This document shows positions 21,750-33,243 of a stretch of DNA of 64,000 bases, piece by piece. The notes under the pieces are model-generated. The model did not search any database and was not told where the DNA came from. It saw nothing but the letters and a program-made list of their open reading frames with translations. Within the stretch, counting starts at the first letter, position 1. The number at the start of each line of letters is the position of its first letter. The DNA is from Bremia lactucae (Eukaryota; Oomycota; Peronosporomycetes; Peronosporales; Peronosporaceae), in assembly GCF_004359215.1 (NCBI RefSeq), contig NC_090614.1, forward strand, positions 168,296 through 232,295, written 5' to 3'. The position numbers and the translations under genes were made by a program.

Positions 21750-22860
21750 AAATGAAGAGGTTCCAAAATTGTCAGAAGCGCAACGCGCCGCTTATGACAA
21801 GCTCTAAACCTTATTCGGGCTTGAGCACGTGAAATTTATTATCTCCCGGGGACCAGAGGTCCTGCATGCAAGGCTTGAAGCCTTCATGCGGTACGAAGCC
21901 TCCCTGATCGGTCAGGTACAGGACCATTAGCGGCATCTATGCCAACCCGGTACATCTCTGTACCTGATTCAGAGCCGAGGGCTCGCCATCTAGCTGTAAA
22001 TGTTATAACATTTGAGGGGAAAGAGGGAGAAAATCTTCTTTTTGGATTAAGCAGATAAAAATGTCAATTGATTCCGCCTTGTTCTTAACAGAACGGCAAA
22101 AGGTGGCTATGACCATTTCTAAGATTGGAGGTAGAGCCATGGAGTGGGCAGTATTGTGTAGCACGTCCATAAACGACGCTTTCCCTCATAGGATTCGCTG
22201 AAGTAGCAAACGATCAGCATGTTTGCACCGCCTGATCAGGCTTTTCGCATGCGAGCACGGCTCCTACGACTCGACAGGGTAAACGAACCCTAGGGGACTT
22301 TGTCCAGGAGTTGAGAACTCTCATTGCATCTATGCATCAAGACCCGGAGCAATATGGAATTGTCGTAACAATCTTTATGGGGCGTCTTAATGAGGGCGTT
22401 GCCCGGACGGAATTATTCCGATCTCATCCTGCTACTTTCGAAGAGGCAGTTGTCATAGCGCTACGCGCTATGTTCGACTTTAAGTCTGCTCGCGTTAGCA
22501 CGCCTGTTTACCGAACAAGCTCTTCGAGCACATGGATTCCGTCTAATAGACCGGAATCAATGGATCTAAGCCTCGTTAAGGAAGGAGAAGAGACCTTTCA
22601 ATCTGCGGAACAACATAGTGAACATCCGTATATGTTATATGTGCGGAAGCACGAAACATTTACGTCCGACCTGCCCCCTACGCAATTCGCGTAAAGCCCG
22701 AAAGAGCTCCAATTCCGACTTATACCAGGGATCTGGTACGATGCGGGAAAACGTCGATACCCAGTAGGTGCGGGGCGCCCTACTGGGGAAGAGCTAGGCT
22801 CTGTTGACCTTTAGGAGGTTAGAGTAAACAGGACCTAGCCTCAATTAACTCAGTGCGTAA
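21750..22860 (+). pseudogene. gag of B2
   Basis: The start region and core are broken by stops and frameshifts. The best part is 22311-22694 with LIASMHQDPEQYGIVVTIFM, ATFEEAVVIALRA and RPESMDLSLVKEGEE; the MDLS motif is typical of the end of gypsy Gag. The order here is the uninverted state of the segment inverted in B1. Confidence 0.78.
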
Positions 22861-23343
22861 TGGCACGGGGCGTGAGTACAAGCCTGGCTTGTTATTCGCT
22901 CAAGCGACCGTGAAGGGCTTTGGTAAGCCATGGTCAAATTTAATTGACTCAGCGGCGTCTTACAATGATGCTCGACGTCTTTCCTGTGAAGGAAGTCAAC
23001 AATACGTTGAGGCGGTTAAGCGCATAAAAGCGATACAATCACTGTTTACTTAGCGACTGGGACTCGCGTTTCTGTTTCTAAGGTTCCATTGAATTTAGGC
23101 ATAAAGTTTCTGGACTTTGATAGTATGGAACGCTGTCTCGTCCTTGATTTGGATTCGAGATATGATCTCATCCTTGGTATTGCTTGGCTGAAACCCCATA
23201 TGTTATGGATCGATTGGAGGTCTAAGACCTTAGGCGCCACGCGCAATGTTCCTAGCAAAGTTTTGAAGAGTCATGAACCCACCTTTGCTAGGCAACAAAA
23301 GCGCTATTGGCGCGGATCATTAAATGAGCCTGTCAGTGTTTAG
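22861..23343 (+). pseudogene. Aspartic protease of B2
   Basis: Across two frames it reads NLIDSAASYNDARRLS (the active-site Asp block, with Ser-Ala replacing Ser-Gly) and then NLGIKFLDFDSMERC and YDLILGIAWLKPH. It is a gypsy retropepsin broken near 23050. Confidence 0.75.
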
Positions 23344-23535
23344 GACTTTAAAATGTTTGTATTAATATACTCCAATGCTAAAAACATCAATTCTGAGTCC
23401 GCCTCGGCAGAAAGAAGTGGAACGGCACATACTCCGTCGAGTGACACTCGTTATAATAACGACTAACTGAATGCTGGAAGCATTGTTGGCCTAACGCCGA
23501 CTCATCAAGGGTGCAATATCCCTTAGATACGTGGA

Positions 23536-24168
23536 GTGGCACGTCTAAGTCCACCGAGTGTGGTCGGCCGAGGTGGCACCATACTGAGTGTCAATAGTGA
23601 CACTATTGGCAGTTCGCCAGGACGTTTTGGGTCAAACCATCCTAATGCACGTGAAGCGACACGTAAACGTTCGCTGGATAAGGAAGTTGAGTTATCTAAC
23701 TCCTTGTCGGATGTCAAATTAGACACCAAGTCTTGTATAGAACCAATACAGGCTGAAAAACCCGGGGATGTGAATGTCCCGGCCTCTAAGAGAAGTATTG
23801 TCTCCATTCCAAGACAGGAGAGACACGAAGCGTGTATTCCCTCCCGAAGTGATACGAGTGAGCAATTACACATGCTTGTTAATGGTATTACCGGTAACAT
23901 TGAGGGAAAAGTCAGCCTTGCGGCAATCCCTTCGTTACATGGTCTTTTAGAGCTAGACGAAGTGTCTATTGATGAGTGCGGCCGAGCCTTAAAGGCTGGC
24001 GACTTATCTGAGATGGTGGTCATTCAACCAACAATCGAGTTAAACTCATTGTCACTTCTAGACGAAGCTGTCCTGGATGACACAAAAGCTGCACTTAGTG
24101 CGCGAAATGGGTCGTCGATCCTTAAAGATCCTACGGATCCTTTTTATTCCTTAATTAAGGAATTCTAA
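23536..24168 (+). pseudogene. Protease-RT linker of B2
   Basis: A 210-codon open stretch homologous to 7331-7960 of B1 but with a single copy of the 120-bp unit. It is low in recognisable features. Its opposite strand is also open (23523-24023), as in B1, which I read as a composition effect. Confidence 0.6.
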
Positions 24169-24171
24169 GAT

Positions 24172-25620
24172 GTGGTATGTAATTATCCACGATCTGTTTT
24201 ACCTCCAGATAGAGGTGTTTGTCATGAAATTGACATGGTTCAGGGGACCAAATACTGTGTCACACGACTGTGGCCTTTACCAAAGGGACAGTGTAACGTC
24301 ATTAACGATTTCTTCCGTGCTAAACACGAGGTTGGAATGGTACGAGAGAGCAAATCTCCTCATTCGACACCGACATTTTGTGTCAAAAAGCCAAATGGCA
24401 AATGGCGCATTGTACACGCTCATAATAAGCTTAATGCTGTCACTATACCAGCACAAACCCCCATTCCTAGAAAGGATGTTCTTCAGAATAATATGGTGGG
24501 ATGTACAATGTACAGTACATCGCCAAGGCGATGCGTAGAATTCGTACGCATCCTACGTTTTATGTTAGGCGTCTCCGCCCGTACTATCAGTACGAGGCTT
24601 CTTCCGATTCCGGATTACCGGAATGGTCATTGGACTTAGTCGATGGTTACTACCAATTGCTCATGCGAGCTAGCGATATCCCGCTTACAGCGGTTAGCAC
24701 CCCAAGCGGCATGTCATGGGAGTGACTGGTTATGCCACAAGGGCTTTCCAACGCCCCGGCAACATTTAATCGTCTAGTGACGCAACTGTTTCGCCCTCAT
24801 CAAAGTTATGCACAGACTTATTTCGATGACAGTTTTGTCCATAGTCGTGCGAAGCAGGGTCGGTCGGATATAAAAAACTATTTAGACTATTTGCGAGCAG
24901 TGATCGAGTGCATGCGCACAAAAAAATTGTATGCCAATGCATTTTAATGCATTTTTGGCGCAGACGAAATTCCTTTTTTAGGATGCTTTATTGGAAAGCG
25001 AGGCCTTAGAGCGGACCCCGCTAAGGTAAAAGGCACAGTAGATTGGCCGGTTCCTAAAAACCAAAAGTATTGCGTAAGTGGTTGTGTCTCGCCAATTATT
25101 TTCACAAATATAGCGAAAATCACGCTGATATGGCTAGGCCAATATCTAATCGCCTAAACAAGAAAAAGATTGGTGCTGGACTAGCACAGAGCATAAAGCT
25201 TTTCAAGCAATTAAGGATAGTCGTATCCATGACCCGATTCTGGCACTGCTAAATCCAAATTCGCCTTTCAGTGTCGTCTGTGAGGCATCGGATTTTGCCA
25301 TTGGCAGTGCTCTGTTACAAGCAGATGCTGATGGGCGTTATTGCGTTCGAGTCGAGACAGCTTGAAGCTGCGGAAAAGAATACCCAGTTCATGACAAAAG
25401 GTTACTTGCTATGAAGTATGCTCTCGTCAAATTCAGAGTTCATCTGCTCGGCTAAGCCGTTTGTGATATATACAGATCACGCTTCATTACGCACGGCGAC
25501 TAAGTCACCCCATCTCTCACAGAAAATGGCCCGATGGCTATTCTTTTTCGCGGAATACAACTTCGAGGTGAAGTGTAAACCCGGCAAGCAGAATGCTTTG
25601 GCCGATGCGTTATCACGCTG
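24172..25620 (+). pseudogene. RT and RNase H of B2, with foreign chromodomain insert
   Basis: RT blocks SPHSTPTFCVKKPNGKWR, LVDGYYQLLMRASDI, MPQGLSNAPATFNR and YFDDSFVHS are present. About 110 bp at 24522-24632 interrupts the block before LVDGYYQLLM and encodes MRRIRTHPTFYVRRLRPYYQ, an integrase chromodomain fragment like 46215-46300. RNase H follows to 25620. Several stops and indels are present. Confidence 0.85.
24522..24632 (+). repeat. Chromodomain fragment inserted in RT of B2
   Basis: B1 goes straight from TGTACAGTGCATTGGACTTAG to the next RT block, whereas B2 has an extra segment with CGTACGCATCCTACGTTTTA and CAGTACGAGGCTTCTTCCGA. The same words stand in their proper place in family C integrase at 46218-46290. 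Confidence 0.75.
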
Positions 25621-25645
25621 ATCGGATAATGAGCTCTCTCATTTA

Positions 25646-26992
25646 ATGACTATATTGTCGCCTATTTCTGAATTAATCCGTTCGGCTTACGCCAAGGATG
25701 AACGGTGTGTAGCTCTGCTACGAGCTTTAAAGAGCACTGAATCGTGTTTTAAAGTGTCGGCACGGTTCTGTGCAAGGTTACTTCGATTTTCTATCGATAA
25801 AGAATGTTGCTTTATTGCACGGACGCTGCGGATCCGCCACGCGTCGTTGTACCTCATGATGAGGATTTGAAGTACCGAATCCTCTATGAGGCCCACGATA
25901 CTGTCCTTGGTGCTCATCGCCGTAGAGAAAAGACCCACGGCTCTGTAAGCCAGAGTTATTGGTGGCCCAAACTTTATAAATGGGTCAGCACATATGTTCG
26001 CACATGCGAAACGTGCCAACGGGTTAAACCCTCGGCACATGCTGCTGCGCCACTGGCGAGTCTTCCCGTCCCCATAGGTTGCTGGGAGTCCATTAGTATG
26101 GATTTTGGTTTTGGGCTACCGAAAGATTCAGCCGGTAACTCCGGTATAGTGGTCTTTGTTGACCGTTGAGCAAAATGGCTCACTTAGCGGCCGTGCTGGG
26201 TTCCATTGATGGAGAGGGTACAGCTAATTGTTTATTGATCGCGTGTTTCAACAACATGGTTTGCCAGTGGCAATTGTCTCTGATCGGGATCCCCGTTTCA
26301 CGGGTAAATTCTGGAAAGCAATTTTTTAGTGCTTGGCACCAGATTGGATATGTCCACTGCGGACCATGCGCAGACCGATGGTCAAACTGAACGTGTCAAT
26401 CGCGTCATTGAAGACGTTTTACGCAGTGTGTGTACTCGGACACCAAAGCGCTGGAGCTCAATGCTCCCAGTGGTAGAAATTGCGTTAAATAACGCTGTTC
26501 ATGCCTCTACAGGCTATACTCCGTTCAATGTAAACGGTCTTACCCACCCACGCGTCCATTAATGATACCACTGCGTTATTCAGGGCTTGGTGGGGGAGAA
26601 TTGGTCGATAGGCTTGCTGATATCAGCCCTGTTACCGTTCGGAAACAAGTAAGCGAGTTTCTTGCGACGCGATTTAGTGTCTAAAGACATGTAAGGAATA
26701 CGATGGCTGATAGCCAAGACAAACAAAAAGAACAAGCAGATGCCAAAGGCAGAAGCTGTATTAATTCTTGTATGGTCGGAGACAGAGTTTACTAAACGCT
26801 AAAAATCTACCTACCAACTTGGTTTCCGCGGTCTTCAAGACCAAATTGTGCCCGCGCTTTATTGGACCATTTACGGTCGAGGCCATGAAGGGCCTAGCTA
26901 ATACGCTAAACCTTCCTAGCAAGCTGCGTACACACCCACTGTTTTACGTTGGCTTGCTTAGCCATATCGAGACCCTTCTCACGTGGACTTGA
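25646..26992 (+). pseudogene. Integrase and chromodomain-like end of B2
   Basis: The zinc domain (GAHRRREKTHGS and CETCQRVKPSAH) lies in the divergent part; the catalytic core and C-terminus lie in the part shared with B1 and carry the same stops and shifts (for example the TGA in GACCGTTGAGC at 26161-26171). Shared inactivating changes show the shared part was copied after decay had begun. Confidence 0.85.
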
Positions 26993-27812
26993 AAGGCGCT
27001 TGCGCCGAGACAGGCGATTGTGCCGCAGATTGCTGCATCCTCACCAGGATATCCAACTAGCCCTCTTAACGAGGCTGCTGACGCCACACTGAGGCTATAG
27101 ATCCACCTAATCCCACTTTTAGTGGTGGGAAGTGTCGTTTGACGCGAGTTGACCCTGAGCTTAGCGCTCAAAAACGTCAACGGCGCACGGGCAATCTTGC
27201 CGAAGAGGTACCTCGAACTCCCAAAGGTTTTCAGAAGAGGGGTACCCTAGCCACTTCACCAGATACTGGTATTATCCCTTACGACGACGTCGCTTTAAAA
27301 GTTTTTCCACATGAAAATGAAGGTCCCCCCGCGCATCAAGCAGCGCGGGAGGGGGCCGAAATTTCGGCGGAAGCATTTGATGCTCTAGGCACGAAGTGTA
27401 ACTCCTTCGTGAGGTCCTTGCTCGGGTTGAGAGCTCTTTTGAGGCGGTTCGGGACCGTCTTTCGACGCTGGAGCTTCGATCCATGGTTCTACGGTCACCG
27501 AAGCACTGAAATATTGGCTAGGCCTTTCTTCGTTTTGTGGCATAAATGCCGAACGTAATAATTGGCCTTTGGCCTTAAGCTTAGCGAAATCGAAGCGAAG
27601 CTACCGTTCCAAACGAACATCACCTCTATCCGCAGACTCTCTGATATTCCAGATATTACGAAATCGGCGGGCCCGGTGGACCCAGTTCTCAAATGAGACT
27701 TCGTTTTCACTCCTTGTTTCGTTTGGAAACAAAACGATCAAAATTTCCCTCGTGAAGGTCACCGAAGCCCCACGGGCTTGATCACGTAAACGCGTCAGAT
27801 ACTGGCTTCGTG

Positions 27813-28370
27813 TCATACCTTTGGCATAAGGTATTGCTCATGGAGAGCATCGCGGGCAGCGATCTCCTCCGGCGTCGTCGTCGGGTCACCAAAGATCCAG
27901 ATGGCCAAGCCATGACCCGCTATCTCTTTGAGATGCTCGTCCGCACTAAGCGGAGCGAATCTATATTCACTATGAGCTTTAGCTTTCGCTATCTCGGCAG
28001 CTCGACGACGAGCTCTTTCCTCTATGAGGATTATCTGCTCTTGCTCTTCATCGAGTGGATTCGTTATGATGTTGGACTCAGGGTCCCGTGTCCTGCTCAA
28101 TGCAGCTAAGACATCAGCGGCACCACGTTCTGGGAACGGATTCGGGGCCCGCCGAAGTTTATCCGGGGGAGGAGGCGTGAAAGAACGACGCTCTTTCTCC
28201 TCCTCCTCTGATGGAGAGTGACTTTCAAAGACCACCATTCCCTCATCGTCGAGGAAGGTACTAAGAGTCTGTAACTCACGCTTGATTGTCATGAGACAAA
28301 GGAATGAAAAACACAACCGAGCGGTTAGCTGTTTAAGCTCGAACCCCAAATAGGAAATGAAGCGTGTCAC
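27813..28370 (-). CDS. Antisense accessory protein of B2
   Basis: Same protein as at 11625-12182 and part of the segmental duplication, so it adds no independent evidence. The likely start is the ATG at 28292. Confidence 0.5.
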   Translation of the reverse strand: MTRFISYLGFELKQLTARLCFSFLCLMTIKRELQTLSTFLDDEGMVVFESHSPSEEEEKERRSFTPPPPDKLRRAPNPFPERGAADVLAALSRTRDPESNIITNPLDEEQEQIILIEERARRRAAEIAKAKAHSEYRFAPLSADEHLKEIAGHGLAIWIFGDPTTTPEEIAARDALHEQYLMPKV

Positions 28371-28398
28371 TCGGTGTCAACAGTCTGATGAAGGAGGG

Positions 28399-28884
28399 TG
28401 TAATGAGGCACACATCGGTTGGAGAACCGTTGTTGCGGTACATTTACTTTATGGGTAAAATATCCATATATCTCATTTCAGAATTGTTAGTTACTTAAAT
28501 CCCATTTATTATGAATAACAAATGTGGTCGCCGCCAGATATAAATCTGGCGGCCAAAATCTACTTTTAATTAGCTAGAGTAAGGTTTTTAGATTTAAATA
28601 ATTAATTAAAGTGCAGTTCCCCTTTTGATCTTAAAGCATTAAGTGCCTTCCTAAGGCTTGCGCATTGATCTGTAAGAGATAGAATCCTTTCTAAGGTATA
28701 TCCTCTTGAGCACTAGTTGCCCACTTGGTTCTACGAACCCCTGAATCCCTTGAACTAGGATACTTAAGCTTTAATAGCTTGTACGACTCCCTGAGTTGTT
28801 AAACCCATTAGTTCAGTAGAACTAAGTGACTCTCTGAGTCTGAAAGTCTTCCTCTGACTTTAGGAGCGAGGTAGCTCCGCTACA
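28399..28884 (+). repeat. 3' LTR of B2
   Basis: Nearly identical to 12211-12696 and preceded by the same GAAGGAGGG tract. The right flank AGTGG (28885-28889) belongs to the B1 insertion site. Confidence 0.9.
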
Positions 28885-29443
28885 AGTGGTGTCACACGTC
28901 ATTTCACGTACACCTGTACGTGCAAAGGAAGACTTTCTTTAAAGCAGTTGCTTTATAAGAGGTTCATTAGAAACTGTATTAATATAATTACGTTCTTCTT
29001 GTTTATCTACTTAATACTAACATAATTATAAACTAATACAAAATATGTAATATAGTCTTATCTGTCTTTCTCTTTGCGCGCTGGACGCGCTGACTGGACC
29101 GCGGGGAAAGTACATACAATGGTCTATACCTACCAACGGATAAACTTTTAAAATATTGCCATGTAAAGTATTATTCTTCAAATATTATCTACCTTTTCGA
29201 TAATATATTAAGTTACAACCTTTAAGTGTTAATTTCATGTAACGATACACTCCGTTACACAGTAGATAGAAGATCGTACTGAAAGGAAACCTAAGATGTT
29301 CTACAATTTCACTTTTACCATATTCTAAAGCCTTAGAATTTCCATTTAGTAGCTACGACTTCTTGGCTCCTTAGAATCTTTCTCTGCATGTCGTGTACGT
29401 GAAGCAATCGAGACACCCTCCCTTCACTGTAATCAGTGTAGGT
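28885..29443. repeat. Duplicated inverted A LTR piece (to 29259) and C LTR piece
   Basis: This is the second copy of 12697-13255, including the CAGTA duplication at 29260-29264. Confidence 0.85.
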
Positions 29444-29576
29444 TGACTAAAGATGTCTTGTTGAACTCCATGGGAAAGTCAACTATCTTTTCCGCGTTGG
29501 AATTGAAGGATGGCTACTATCAGGTACTCATGAGAGAGTCCGATGCAGCCAAAACGGCAGTAAGCACCCCAAGCCT
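29444..29576 (+). pseudogene. Short RT fragment of family D
   Basis: It encodes ALELKDGYYQVLMRES and TAVSTPS and then stops matching RT. At the matching place the D1 copy has ATACAAAGC while this one keeps the canonical CCCCAAGC. Confidence 0.7.
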
Positions 29577-29859
29577 TGGTAGAGGAGCAATCCTACAACA
29601 GCGCCTCGGCGACAGCTTGGTATAAGCCGTCGGCCGAGAGGTCAGATGCCACTCCCATGGAGTGGCATCAGTACTGTTGTTGAGAGAACAGGGTGCTCAA
29701 CAGTAGGACTAACATTGAGACCTGTAATGGGCCGCATAACAGGATTAGACAAAAAAATCAATAATTACATTTGTAGGCAGGTGCTCTGCCCGACAGCGTA
29801 ACAAATTATTATTGGTTCATCATTAGAGGCCAGAAAACGTAATATGGAATAATGATAAA
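29577..29859. other. Unassigned spacer
   Basis: I recognise no gene. It contains short inverted words such as CTCCCATGGAG and GGCAGGTGCTCTGCC. Confidence 0.4.
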
Positions 29860-30490
29860 TTACCTAATAATAAGTGGTTCCCGAAAACTTTTGTCCATCG
29901 ATGAGCTGCTGAGAATTCGTTCGTTCTCAGTAAATACTAGTGCCGACCGAATATCGGCCACGTAGTTGTCATCTGAGACAAGTACGCAGATTTGCTTGAC
30001 TTTGCCATCTATAGACGGTTGAAAAGGAATAACTGTTGATTTTGGATGCACTGAAGCTGAGCATAAAGATTTCTCAATATGAATTCTAGTTTTTAACAAG
30101 TTGCTACCATTACGCTACTCTCATAAAAACAGAAATAGATATTTAAGGGGTTTAGCTTTATCGATTCCCAAATTTTATTTGGGGGGCTACGCAGATCACG
30201 CAAGAACTGTTTCGTTTAAGCGTTGACAACTGAATTATCTCCGAAGTTAACCCCCACACTTCAGAGGCGCTATTAGATCATGTGTATAAGCGCCTACACT
30301 TGTTCCATTGTTTACTAAGACATTGATTGTCTTAGTTTCCTCTTTGGAACTTACTTCCAAAGGTACCTGGGAACCTTTGACCACAGGTTTCTGGGAACTT
30401 ATTCCCACAGATTCTTGGGGACTTATTCCCTCAAGTTTTATTTTGGGAGTATCCTCCTTGAGTGCCCCCAGCTGTTACACTTATACGTAA
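29860..30490 (-). pseudogene. Inverted protease-RT linker of an A/C-type pol, with a 190-bp insertion
   Basis: Read on minus, QICVLVSDDNYVADIRSALV and NERILSSSSMD match the sense-strand linker of family A at 63001-63115 (KQICVLVTEDDYVTDIRSA). The upstream part (30200-30270) matches 62915-62960. Between them about 190 bp (30010-30200) is extra and shares sequence with 36451-36480 and with 37055-37165, so a small mobile repeat has inserted. Further on, 30310-30470 holds degenerate repeats of the type GGGAACTTATTCCCACAG. Confidence 0.6.
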
Positions 30491-32000
30491 GCGTGAATTG
30501 TATCCAAAGCTCAAGAAGTGTATATTCGCTGCGAGCGAAATACCACTTCTTGGGTGCATCGTGAGTAAACACGGTGTACGCCCTAATCCGTAAATATCAA
30601 GCGATCACCGACTGGCCTAAGCCAGTCGATTTAAACGGATTTCCAAAGTTCTTCGGCTTAGCGGCGTACTTACATAGTACTCCAGCAATAATGCCGAACT
30701 GATAGTATTTATTTCTTCTTTGTAGAAAAAAAAAATGAGAAGTGGTCATGGAAAGCTGATTGTCAGCGTTCCATTGAGGGTAGGATCGGCGATTGCATCG
30801 CCGATCTTGGCGATTGCTGACCGAGACCGACCATTTATGTGGTCTGTGACGCCAGCGATTTTGCAATCGGTTGTGTGTTGCAATATGACACAGGCGGCGC
30901 AGAGCGCGTCGTCGATTATTAATCGCGTCAGCTTTAACCAGCTGGACGCAACTATCCAGTCCTTGTCATGCAATACGCACTGGCTAAGTCTAGGGTCTAT
31001 CTCGTAGTAGATAGACCATTCATTGTATATACGGACCATGCGTCTTTACGCACGGCGGTAAAGAATCCACACCTCTCGCAAAGAATGGCGAGATGGTTGT
31101 CTTTCTTCGTGGAATATAACTTCTCCGTGGGAGTATAAACCAGGACAACTTAACGTCCTCGCTTTGTCCTTTCGCGCCGGCCCGGTTTTGAACCGGCAGC
31201 GCTAATCAACACTGAGGATAGTCCCACGTTGCAACTATCAAGAGCGACTATGATCCCACTGATGCAAAAATAACTGTTCCGTCGTCAACATTACTTGACG
31301 AAGTTATAATAGCTTATCAAGAAGATATGGCTCTTAAAAGGTTGATGGATTACCTTCTTCATCTATCCCAACAATCCTTAAAGGATTGTCGAAACAGAAT
31401 CGATCTTCAACGGATTGATACACCACACGCAATGTTTTACTGTATCACAGCGATTTCTAGCGACACACCTCGCGTCGTCATCCCCACCCATCATGATTCG
31501 CTGTTATGCATCATGGATAAGTGCCACGGTGCACCACAAAGTGGGCATCGTGGACGTGACTTTACTTATTTCACGATAACTCGCGACTTCTACTGGTCAG
31601 CCCAATATGGATTCATCCGCAAGTACATACGTGATTGCGAAGTTTGTCAACGAGTAACGCCCAGTGCTTAATCCCGTGCTTCGTTACACCCTCTGCCTGT
31701 TCCGGCAGAGTGTTGGCAGTCCGTATCTGTAGACTTCGTTTTCGGATTTTTCAAGGCCGACCACTAGCACAACAATATTCTTGTGTTTGTCGATCATTCC
31801 AGCAAGATGGTACATCTTACTGCAGTCTTGGGGTCGATTAGAGCCAAAGGCTGTGCTCGTGTCTATGTTAGCACGAAATTTCGACTCCATGGCTTACCTC
31901 GCGAACAGGTCTCAGATCGAAATCCCGATTCACGGCGGAATTTTTTGGCAATCTGTGTTTTAAATCACTTGGAACAAAGTTAAAAATGTCAATTTCTGAC
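30491..32000 (+). pseudogene. pol of C1: end of RT, RNase H, integrase
   Basis: The RT end reads KKCIFAASEIPLLGCIVSKHG. RNase H has VCDASDFAIGCVLQYDTGG and HASLRTAVKNPHLSQRMARW. Integrase has the zinc domain (31327-31671, SGHRGRDFTYF and CEVCQRVTPSA) and core words VFVDHSSKMVHLTAV and DHLGTDGQTECANR. It is spread over all three frames with many stops. Confidence 0.75.
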
Positions 32001-32511
32001 CATCTGGGAACAGATGGTCAGACAGAATGTGCAAATCGTATCCTTGAAAAGTCACTTCGCGAATCGTACGAGTTGGAGCGAGCGGTTATTACCCTCGCCA
32101 ACGAGCGAGATAACTCGTTTTGAACCCCTTTCACCTCATGGTGGTTCGAGAAGCGTTCAACAAAGAAACGCTTTTCGCCACTGGAATCCGTCAATGGATT
32201 TGAAGGAGGAGAGAAATCGGGTTTGTCGAATGAGGCGAACCCGAGTCAACACAGTGACTTGGGTTACGTCCTCTATTATTTACGGAAGGACATTGAGCCC
32301 GGTGAGAAGTTCCGTCGTCGCGAGGTAGCGATGGCGGTCGACAATATTTTTTGTTACTGCAAATAATCAACTGGCGAACGAACGGACATATCAGTCTATT
32401 CAAAACGAGCTGGCGACAGCTCGTCAAAAGGTCTCAATCTTTGGGGATGAAATCGATCATCTGATTCGTTAAATCAGACTCTGTCCCGAGCCTATCATGC
32501 TTTAGCTCGGA

Positions 32512-33118
32512 TCAATCAGGCTTCGGCAGACGCCTTAAAGTGTTCCAGGGTGGCTTGGAATCGGAAGTAGCCTCATACTGATGGTACGGGCGAACTGTCG
32601 GAGTGATCCTCTGAACCACTTCGTGCACTGGCACCACCAGTACCGTGCTTACCGAAGTGATCTTTACGATCCCTTTGTTCCTGGTGATGCAAATTACATC
32701 ACCAAAGTTATCATCGTCCATGGAGTCATCACCAGATGACTGTGTACCAAAAGGGTCTGACGAAGTGTCAAACAACTTCGTCACCACCTCTTTGGTAGTC
32801 AAGTAAAAACCTGCAGGTTTAAGGGACGTGGACCCGGTGATCCGGAGGCCTCTATTGTTGCCACCGAGTCGGGCGTTGACGCCGACTTGGCCCAGTCACC
32901 TACATTGAGAGTAGAAGGTGACTTATTACCGACACTTGCAACGGGAGTAGCCGGTGCCTTATACCAGTCACCTACATTTGGAGTAGAAGGTGACTTTTTC
33001 CCGCAGTAGACGCGTTTTTAGCGTCTACTGAGACATTTGCATCGCAAGCAGCTGCACTGAGCCGTGCAGATGCCAGCTTTGCTGCCTAATAGGCGACGCA
33101 CACGGGTTTCGATACCAT
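32512..33118 (-). pseudogene. Antisense accessory gene of C1, fused to an inverted chromodomain fragment
   Basis: The ATG at 33118 (125 bp from the LTR) begins MVSKPVCVAY followed by a stop, then AAKLASARLSAAACDANVSV, homologous to the start of the C2 gene at 47988. The later part (32802 down) has TTKEVVTKLFDTSSDPFGTQ, homologous to TTKEVMMELIDPSSDMFGAE in C2. From about 32640 the frame changes into VRPYHQYEATSDS, a chromodomain piece that belongs on the other strand of pol, so part of the gene was replaced. Confidence 0.6.
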
Positions 33119-33243
33119 GCGCAATTAAAAGTTGGATTAACAAACAAAAAAACAAGTGCTAATTTTACAGAGAGAGACGTAATAGTATTCTCTGTCACTT
33201 GTCACTCTACATCAGTCATTCAGTTGAATAAGATGGAGCATGA

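Larger units (their letters stand above)
21237..28884 (+). mobile_element. Family B Ty3/gypsy element, copy B2 (chimeric)
   Basis: Same order as B1. The left part up to 26054 differs from B1 by many substitutions and indels, while 26055 onward is almost identical to B1. The flanks do not match: TCATT before the 5' LTR and AGTGG after the 3' LTR. B1 has AGTGG on both sides, so the right part of B2 derives from B1. Confidence 0.88.
26055..29566 (+). repeat. Segmental duplication of 9866-13378
   Basis: The two 3.5-kb stretches align at an offset of 16189/16188. By eye I count about eleven differences, one of them a single-base indel (near 11304/27493). The duplicated block starts inside integrase, includes the 3' LTR, the inverted A LTR, the C LTR piece and the first 120 bp of D-type RT, and ends within an RT codon run. 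The ends do not coincide with any element boundary. Confidence 0.9.
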
